Below are positions 4,814 through 8,636 of a DNA stretch of 8,636 bases, piece by piece. Made by a program: the position numbers and the translations under genes. Positions within the stretch are counted from its first letter, which is position 1. Each line of letters begins with the position of its first letter. Origin of the DNA: Desulfuromonas sp. (GTDB lineage Bacteria; Desulfobacterota; Desulfuromonadia; Desulfuromonadales; SZUA-401); NCBI GenBank assembly GCA_002869605.1, contig PKUI01000214.1:1-8636 (forward strand). Reading direction: 5' to 3'. The notes under the pieces were generated by a model. It had not been told where the DNA came from, did not search any database, and saw only the letters and a program-made list of their open reading frames with translations.

Positions 4814-6208
4814 ATGCAAGAGATGGGGCAGGGACAGATTTACATCAGTGATGGCGACAAACGTATCCGGCAATTGCTGGAGAAGATCCTTGTGGCACGA
4901 GGCTTTGAGGTCTTCTGCTTTGCCGAGGATGAGGAGCTGCTGGCGGCTGTGCAGGAGCACCGTGACGGTCTCCCCGACCTGGTGCTGGCCGACGCACGGG
5001 TTCCGGGACTCGGTGGCCTCGAGGTGCTGCATGGCCTGCGGCGACTCAGTACTGATTTGCCGATTATCCTGATGAGTGCTTTTGCCACGGTACGTGCCGG
5101 AGTTGAGGCGATCAAGCGGGGTGCGACCGATTTTCTGATCAAGCCGATTGGCGAGGAAGAGTTGATCGGCTTGATTGAGGCGGTGCTCGAGCAGCGACGT
5201 CTGGCCAGCGAGAACAAGGCGCTCAAGGCCGAGATCCGCAAGCATTTCAACCCGGATGAGATCATCTACGAAAGTGCCGTGTTCGGCAGCGTCATCGAGA
5301 TGGCGCGCAAGGTCGCACCGTCCGAGGCGAGCGTGCTGATCCAGGGAGAGAGCGGCACCGGCAAGGAGCTGGTCGCCTCGACCCTGCACTACTACAGTCG
5401 CCGCGCCGAGGAGCGTTTTCTGACTGTCAACTGCGCAGCGCTTACCTACACCCTGCTCGAGAGTCAACTGTTCGGCCATATGAAGGGTTCCTTCACCGGG
5501 GCGATCGCCAACCAGCGCGGCCTGGTCGAGGAAGCTCACAAGGGGACCCTGTTTCTCGATGAGATCGGCGACATCAGTCCGGGGTTGCAGGCCAAGCTGC
5601 TGCGCGTGTTGCAGGAGAAGGAGTTTATGCCGATCGGCGCGACCAAGGTGCGCCATGCGGATGTACGCTTTATCGCCGCGACGAACAAGGACCTCGAGCA
5701 GGAAGTGGCCGCCGGCCGCTTTCGCGAAGACCTCTTCTATCGCCTCAACGTGGTGACTCTGCACACCCCGCCGCTGCGCAAGCGGCCCCAGGATGTCGAG
5801 CCGCTCGCCAAGTTCTTCGTGCGCCGCTACGCGGTGCGTGGCGATAAGTGGCTGCAGCCGGAAGCGCTGGAAAAAATGCAGCAGTACACATGGCCCGGCA
5901 ATGTGCGCGAGCTGGAGAATGTCATCGAGATGTCGGTGATCCTTTCCGGCGACGGGCCGATTGAGGTCGAGCATCTGCCGCTCAAGCTCAGCGAAAAACC
6001 GTCAGGCGTCGTGGCGAAAAGCGAAGGCGAAACCCCCGACTTGCTCGAGGCGGAAGTTCCCCTCGCCGAGGTTGAACGACGCTACATCGAGCAGGTTTAT
6101 CGTGCCCAGTCCGGGCATAAGCTGCGCACCGCGGAAATTCTCGGCATCAGCCGGCGGACCCTCGATCGCAAGCTGAAGGAGTTCGCACTCGAGAGCGATG
6201 CCTCGTAG
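4814..6208 (+). CDS. Sigma-54-dependent response regulator, HoxA/HupR/NtrC type
   Basis: This three-domain activator has an N-terminal receiver (about 8-125), a short helical linker, an AAA+ domain (about 150-385) and a C-terminal Fis-type helix-turn-helix (about 425-460). The receiver keeps the phospho-acceptor Asp60, Ser88 and Lys110, but the acidic pocket reads Ser-Asp-Gly-Asp (12-15), so one of the two usual aspartates is Gly14. The AAA+ domain has Walker A GESGTGKE (178-185), the sigma-54 contact loop as GSFTGA (225-230, Ser for the usual Ala), Walker B with Asp249-Glu250, and an arginine-finger region FREDLFYRLN. Its place just before a [NiFe]-hydrogenase operon with a -24/-12 promoter suggests it controls that operon, like HoxA and HupR; this is inference. 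No histidine kinase is present here. AAGGA lies only 1 nt before the ATG at 4814 but 10 nt before an in-frame ATG at 4823, so the protein may start three residues later. Confidence 0.93.
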   Translation: MQEMGQGQIYISDGDKRIRQLLEKILVARGFEVFCFAEDEELLAAVQEHRDGLPDLVLADARVPGLGGLEVLHGLRRLSTDLPIILMSAFATVRAGVEAIKRGATDFLIKPIGEEELIGLIEAVLEQRRLASENKALKAEIRKHFNPDEIIYESAVFGSVIEMARKVAPSEASVLIQGESGTGKELVASTLHYYSRRAEERFLTVNCAALTYTLLESQLFGHMKGSFTGAIANQRGLVEEAHKGTLFLDEIGDISPGLQAKLLRVLQEKEFMPIGATKVRHADVRFIAATNKDLEQEVAAGRFREDLFYRLNVVTLHTPPLRKRPQDVEPLAKFFVRRYAVRGDKWLQPEALEKMQQYTWPGNVRELENVIEMSVILSGDGPIEVEHLPLKLSEKPSGVVAKSEGETPDLLEAEVPLAEVERRYIEQVYRAQSGHKLRTAEILGISRRTLDRKLKEFALESDAS

Positions 6209-6213
6209 TTTTT

Positions 6214-6264
6214 GTGCCGTTCCTGGCACGTTCCTGTTGTGCTGACTGGCACAGCTCTCTGCCA
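6214..6264. promoter_or_regulatory. Candidate upstream activator sites for the hydrogenase operon
   Basis: Directly after the regulator stop is a cluster of symmetric and repeated sites: GTGCC-N6-GGCAC (6214-6229), TGTGC-N6-GCACA (6238-6253) and TGGCA-N8-TGCCA (6247-6264). CGTTCCTG is directly repeated at 6218-6225 and 6229-6236, an 11-bp step of one helical turn. CTGGCAC recurs at 6223-6229 and 6246-6252. The cluster centres about 210 bp before the predicted transcription start, a usual distance for enhancer-like sites of NtrC-family activators. The stems have no T-run after them, so they are not an obvious terminator of the regulator gene. The binding protein is inferred to be that regulator. 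Confidence 0.5.
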
Positions 6265-6426
6265 AACTCGTAAAGATCTCTCCTTGAAGTCGCTGCACAT
6301 ATGCGACATCTTGACCACTGATGTATCCTTTTGTCCAGATTGGCCTGTTTAGCCCATTCTTCTCCGTATACGCAAAAAAACGCCATCCTTCCGTAATCAC
6401 GAGGCTTTTAAGTTTTCTCTGAAAAC

Positions 6427-6442
6427 AGGCACACCCCTTGCC
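6427..6442 (+). promoter_or_regulatory. Sigma-54 (-24/-12) promoter of the hydrogenase operon
   Basis: GGCAC (6428-6432), six bases, then TTGC (6438-6441) give the exact GG-N10-GC spacing and nearly all consensus positions (TGGCACGN4TTGC). The first base of the -24 element is A rather than T. Transcription should start near 6453, leaving a leader of about 70 nt to the large-subunit ATG. The gene just upstream is a sigma-54 activator, which supports the call. Confidence 0.82.
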
Positions 6443-6522
6443 ACTGTTTGCTCCCGGTTGTGCGACCGCCCGTATTGGGTGTTGGACGCACGGTACTACA
6501 ACATCCGGGAGAGAGAAGACCT

Positions 6523-8085
6523 ATGTCTAAAATTGTGATTGATCCAGTAACCCGTGTCGAAGGCCACCTGAAAATCGAAGCGGTGGTTGAGAACGGTGTC
6601 GTCAAGGAGGCCCAGAGCTCCGGTATGATGTACCGCGGGCTTGAAAACATTCTTAAAGGGCGTGACCCGCGTGATGCCGCGCGCATCATGCAGCGCATTT
6701 GCGGTGTCTGCCCCACCTCACACGGCCTGACCGCCGCCTACGCCCTCGACGAGGCGTACGGAGTGGCCGGCATGATCACCGACAACGGACGTATCCTGCG
6801 CAACCTGATCCAGGGTGCCAACTTCGTGCAGTCGCATATCCTGCACTTCTATCATCTCGCCGCTCTCGACTACGTCGACGTGACCGCGGTCGCCGATTAC
6901 AACGGCAGCGACCCGGCGCTCAAGAAGGCCAAGGAGTTCATCGGTCGCGGCCACCTCGGCCCGTTTGTTCCCCGCTACGAGGGGGACTACCGTCTCTCCA
7001 AGACCGAGAACACCACGGCGGTAGCGCATTACATCGAGGCGCTCAACATGCGCCGTCTCGCGCACGAGGCGGTGGCGATCTTCGGCGGCAAGATCCCGCA
7101 CAACATGTCGATCGTCGCCGGCGGGGTGACCGCCGAGGCGACCGTCGACAAGATCGCCGCCTTCCTCTGGAAGATCGAGCAGCTGATCGACTTCATCGAC
7201 ACCTACTACCTGCCCGACGTGCTGATGGTCGCCAAGCGCTACAGCGACTACTTCGGTATCGGCGCCGGCTGCAAGCAGTTCCTCTCCTTCGGAGTTTTCG
7301 ACCTCGACAGCAACCCCGATCTCACCCAGCGCAAGCGTTACATGCCGCAGGGGATCGTCAAGGGCTCGGAACTCAAGCTGCGCAGCCTCGACCCGAACAA
7401 GATCACCGAGGAAGTCTACAACAGCTGGTACCAGGAGACCGGGGCAGTGCATCCCTACGACGGTTCGACGGTCGCCGATCGCGACAAGGCCAACGCCTAC
7501 AGCTGGATCAAGTCTCCTCGTTACGCGGGCGAAGTCCTCGAGGTCGGTCCGCTGGCCCGCGTTCTGGCAAGTTACGTGGCCGGCGACAAGGAGATCCAGT
7601 CACACGTCAACGGCGTACTCAAAACCTTTAACGCTTCACCGAGCGCCCTGTTCTCGGTGCTTGGTCGTCACGCGGCGCGCGCCATCGAGTGCAAGATCGT
7701 CGCCGAACGGCTCAAGGAGTGGGTGCTGCAGCTCACTCCGGGTGCACCTTCCTGCGCCGACTACCCGCTGGAAATCACCAACCGCGGCATGGGTCTGCAC
7801 GAAGCTCCGCGTGGTGCCCTGGGGCACTGGATCGATATCGAAGGCGGCGTCACCAAGAACTACCAGGCGATCGTGCCGACCACCTGGAACGCCGGCCCGA
7901 TGGATGCCAAGGGGCAGCCGGGTCCGCTCGAGCAGTCGCTGATCGGTACCCGCGTCAAGGACCAGCGCAACCCGTTCGAGCTGGTGCGCATCGCGCGCGC
8001 TTACGATCCCTGCCTCTCCTGCGCGGTGCATGTGGTCACGCCCAAGGGCGAAGACCTCGGGCGTTTCGTAGTGGGTGCCGAGTAA
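6523..8085 (+). CDS. [NiFe]-hydrogenase large (catalytic) subunit
   Basis: This 520-residue protein carries the Ni-Fe active site that oxidises or evolves H2. Both ligand motifs are intact: the N-terminal Arg-Ile-Cys60-Gly-Val-Cys63 with His67, and the C-terminal Asp-Pro-Cys497-x2-Cys500-x2-His503. Conserved Glu13 (VEGH) and an APRGALGHW block near the C-terminus also fit. A 17-residue tail after His503 is expected to be removed by the neighbouring protease. There is no selenocysteine codon at the ligand positions and no signal peptide, so export would rely on a Tat partner. The overall pattern suggests a membrane-bound or periplasmic uptake-type (group 1) enzyme; I cannot name the subgroup. 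The ATG at 6523 has GGGAGAG 9 nt upstream; an upstream ATG at 6448 lies before the predicted transcription start. It is the first gene of its operon, whereas the small subunit usually comes first. Confidence 0.97.
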   Translation: MSKIVIDPVTRVEGHLKIEAVVENGVVKEAQSSGMMYRGLENILKGRDPRDAARIMQRICGVCPTSHGLTAAYALDEAYGVAGMITDNGRILRNLIQGANFVQSHILHFYHLAALDYVDVTAVADYNGSDPALKKAKEFIGRGHLGPFVPRYEGDYRLSKTENTTAVAHYIEALNMRRLAHEAVAIFGGKIPHNMSIVAGGVTAEATVDKIAAFLWKIEQLIDFIDTYYLPDVLMVAKRYSDYFGIGAGCKQFLSFGVFDLDSNPDLTQRKRYMPQGIVKGSELKLRSLDPNKITEEVYNSWYQETGAVHPYDGSTVADRDKANAYSWIKSPRYAGEVLEVGPLARVLASYVAGDKEIQSHVNGVLKTFNASPSALFSVLGRHAARAIECKIVAERLKEWVLQLTPGAPSCADYPLEITNRGMGLHEAPRGALGHWIDIEGGVTKNYQAIVPTTWNAGPMDAKGQPGPLEQSLIGTRVKDQRNPFELVRIARAYDPCLSCAVHVVTPKGEDLGRFVVGAE

Positions 8086-8567
8086 TGCTGGCGCCTGCCT
8101 CTGAACGTGCCCCGCTGCTGGTGATGGCGGTCGGAAATATCCTGCGCCGTGATGACGGCTTCGCCGACGCGGTGCTGAATAGCCTCGCCGCAGGAGAACT
8201 GCCCGACTATGTCGAGCTGTTTGACGCCGGCACCAGCGCCATCGACCTGATGGAGGTCTTTAACGGCCGCAAAAAGCTGGTGGTGGTCGACGCGGTACGT
8301 GGTGGCCAGGAGCCCGGCACCCTGTATCGCTTCTCACCGGAAGAGGTGGAAGCCGAAGCGTTGCCGATGAACTCGTTGCACCAGATCGGCCTGCTCGAAA
8401 CCCTCAAGCTCGGTGAATTGGTCGACTGCAAACCGCAGGAAACGGTAGTCGTCGGCGCCCAACCGAAAGACACCGGACTCGGCATCGGTCTCTCGGAAGA
8501 GGTCGAGGCGGCGGTGGCACGTGCGGTGGCGCTGGTTCAGCATGAAATTGCTCAATTTACTCATTAG
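8085..8567 (+). CDS. Hydrogenase maturation endopeptidase (HyaD/HybD/HycI family)
   Basis: This protease (peptidase family M52) clips the C-terminal tail of the nickel-loaded large subunit, closing the active site. The 160-residue protein has the family start VGNILRRDDG (16-25), and three plausible nickel-sensing ligands: Asp24, Asp69 (in VVVDA) and His99 (in NSLHQ). Asp at the first position rather than Glu resembles the HycI-like branch, although the target here looks like a group 1 enzyme. The start ATG shares one base with the large-subunit stop (TAATG), with no strong Shine-Dalgarno, so translation is probably coupled; this links it to the substrate encoded just before it. The next gene begins 28 nt later. 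The same frame is open for about 400 bases upstream, but that part is a shadow of the large-subunit gene. Confidence 0.95.
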   Translation: MLAPASERAPLLVMAVGNILRRDDGFADAVLNSLAAGELPDYVELFDAGTSAIDLMEVFNGRKKLVVVDAVRGGQEPGTLYRFSPEEVEAEALPMNSLHQIGLLETLKLGELVDCKPQETVVVGAQPKDTGLGIGLSEEVEAAVARAVALVQHEIAQFTH

Positions 8568-8595
8568 ATAAAGAGAGATTCTCAAGGAGAGAACC

Positions 8596-8636
8596 ATGAC
8601 GGTATCACGACGTAAATTTCTGAAAGTCTCGGCCGG
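8596..8636 (+). CDS. Start of a Tat-signal protein, probably the hydrogenase small subunit (partial)
   Basis: Only 13 codons are visible before the window ends. AAGGAGAG (8584-8591) precedes the ATG at good spacing. The peptide carries SRRKFLK at residues 4-10, a full twin-arginine motif as in exported redox proteins. [NiFe]-hydrogenase small subunits of the membrane-bound type start in this way and would carry the signal-less large subunit out with them. A Tat-exported ferredoxin-like subunit (HybA type) is the main alternative. No cysteine ligands are visible in this fragment, so the identity rests on position and the motif. Confidence 0.8.
   Translation, partial: MTVSRRKFLKVSA

Noticed and set aside
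4802..5974. Minus-strand 390-codon open frame inside the regulator gene
   Set aside because: Antisense to a complete, motif-rich sigma-54 activator. Its length reflects the high GC content of the other strand.
6246..6264. Second sigma-54-like site TGGCAC...TGCC upstream of the hydrogenase operon
   Set aside because: The GG to GC spacing is 11 rather than 10 bases, which sigma-54 tolerates poorly. It fits better as part of the inverted-repeat cluster.
6002..6400. Minus-strand open frame of 132 codons in the regulator tail and intergenic region
   Set aside because: No ribosome site and no domain features; it covers the candidate activator sites and the end of the helix-turn-helix coding region.
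6718..7452. Minus-strand open frame of 244 codons inside the large-subunit gene
   Set aside because: Antisense shadow of a hydrogenase gene that has all catalytic motifs.

Overview
The window is a [NiFe]-hydrogenase locus from a Gram-negative, probably anaerobic bacterium. The GC-rich sequence, a sigma-54 activator directly upstream of the hydrogenase, a complete hypABCDE set and a Tat-exported partner point to a deltaproteobacterium of the Desulfuromonas/Geobacter/Pelobacter type. That taxonomic reading is inference from gene content and style; no rRNA or other marker is present.

Layout. Bases 1-95 hold a strong hairpin terminator that works in both directions. Bases 96-545 (minus) encode a small exported protein of unknown function. 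Bases 807-4609 (minus) are a hydrogenase-maturation operon transcribed hypA-hypB-hypC-hypD-hypE. The first four genes are tightly packed (1-nt and 14-nt gaps, then a 4-nt overlap), but hypD and hypE are separated by 375 bp. That gap is filled by a GC-rich, hairpin-dense sequence (about 1864-2170) that looks like a dispersed non-coding repeat. Bases 4610-4813 are a divergent control region with a symmetrical inverted repeat. Bases 4814-6208 (plus) encode a three-domain sigma-54-dependent response regulator of the HoxA/HupR/NtrC type. Bases 6209-6522 hold candidate activator sites (6214-6264), a good -24/-12 sigma-54 promoter (6427-6442) and a structured leader. Bases 6523 to the end are the structural operon: hydrogenase large subunit, its maturation endopeptidase (1-nt overlap), then the start of a Tat-signal protein, probably the small subunit, cut by the window edge.

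How it fits together. HypA and HypB deliver nickel. HypC and HypD assemble the Fe(CN)2CO unit, and HypE makes the thiocyanate donor for cyanide. HypF, which feeds HypE, is not in this window. The protease then trims the large-subunit C-terminus after the nickel-ligating DPCxxCxxH motif. The mature large subunit is probably carried across the membrane by the Tat signal of its partner. The regulator most likely drives the structural operon through the sigma-54 promoter.

Points most worth a second look: the repeat-like insert between hypD and hypE, the large-protease-Tat gene order, the altered acidic pocket of the regulator receiver domain, and related GTGC/GCAC symmetric sites in both regulator-flanking intergenic regions.
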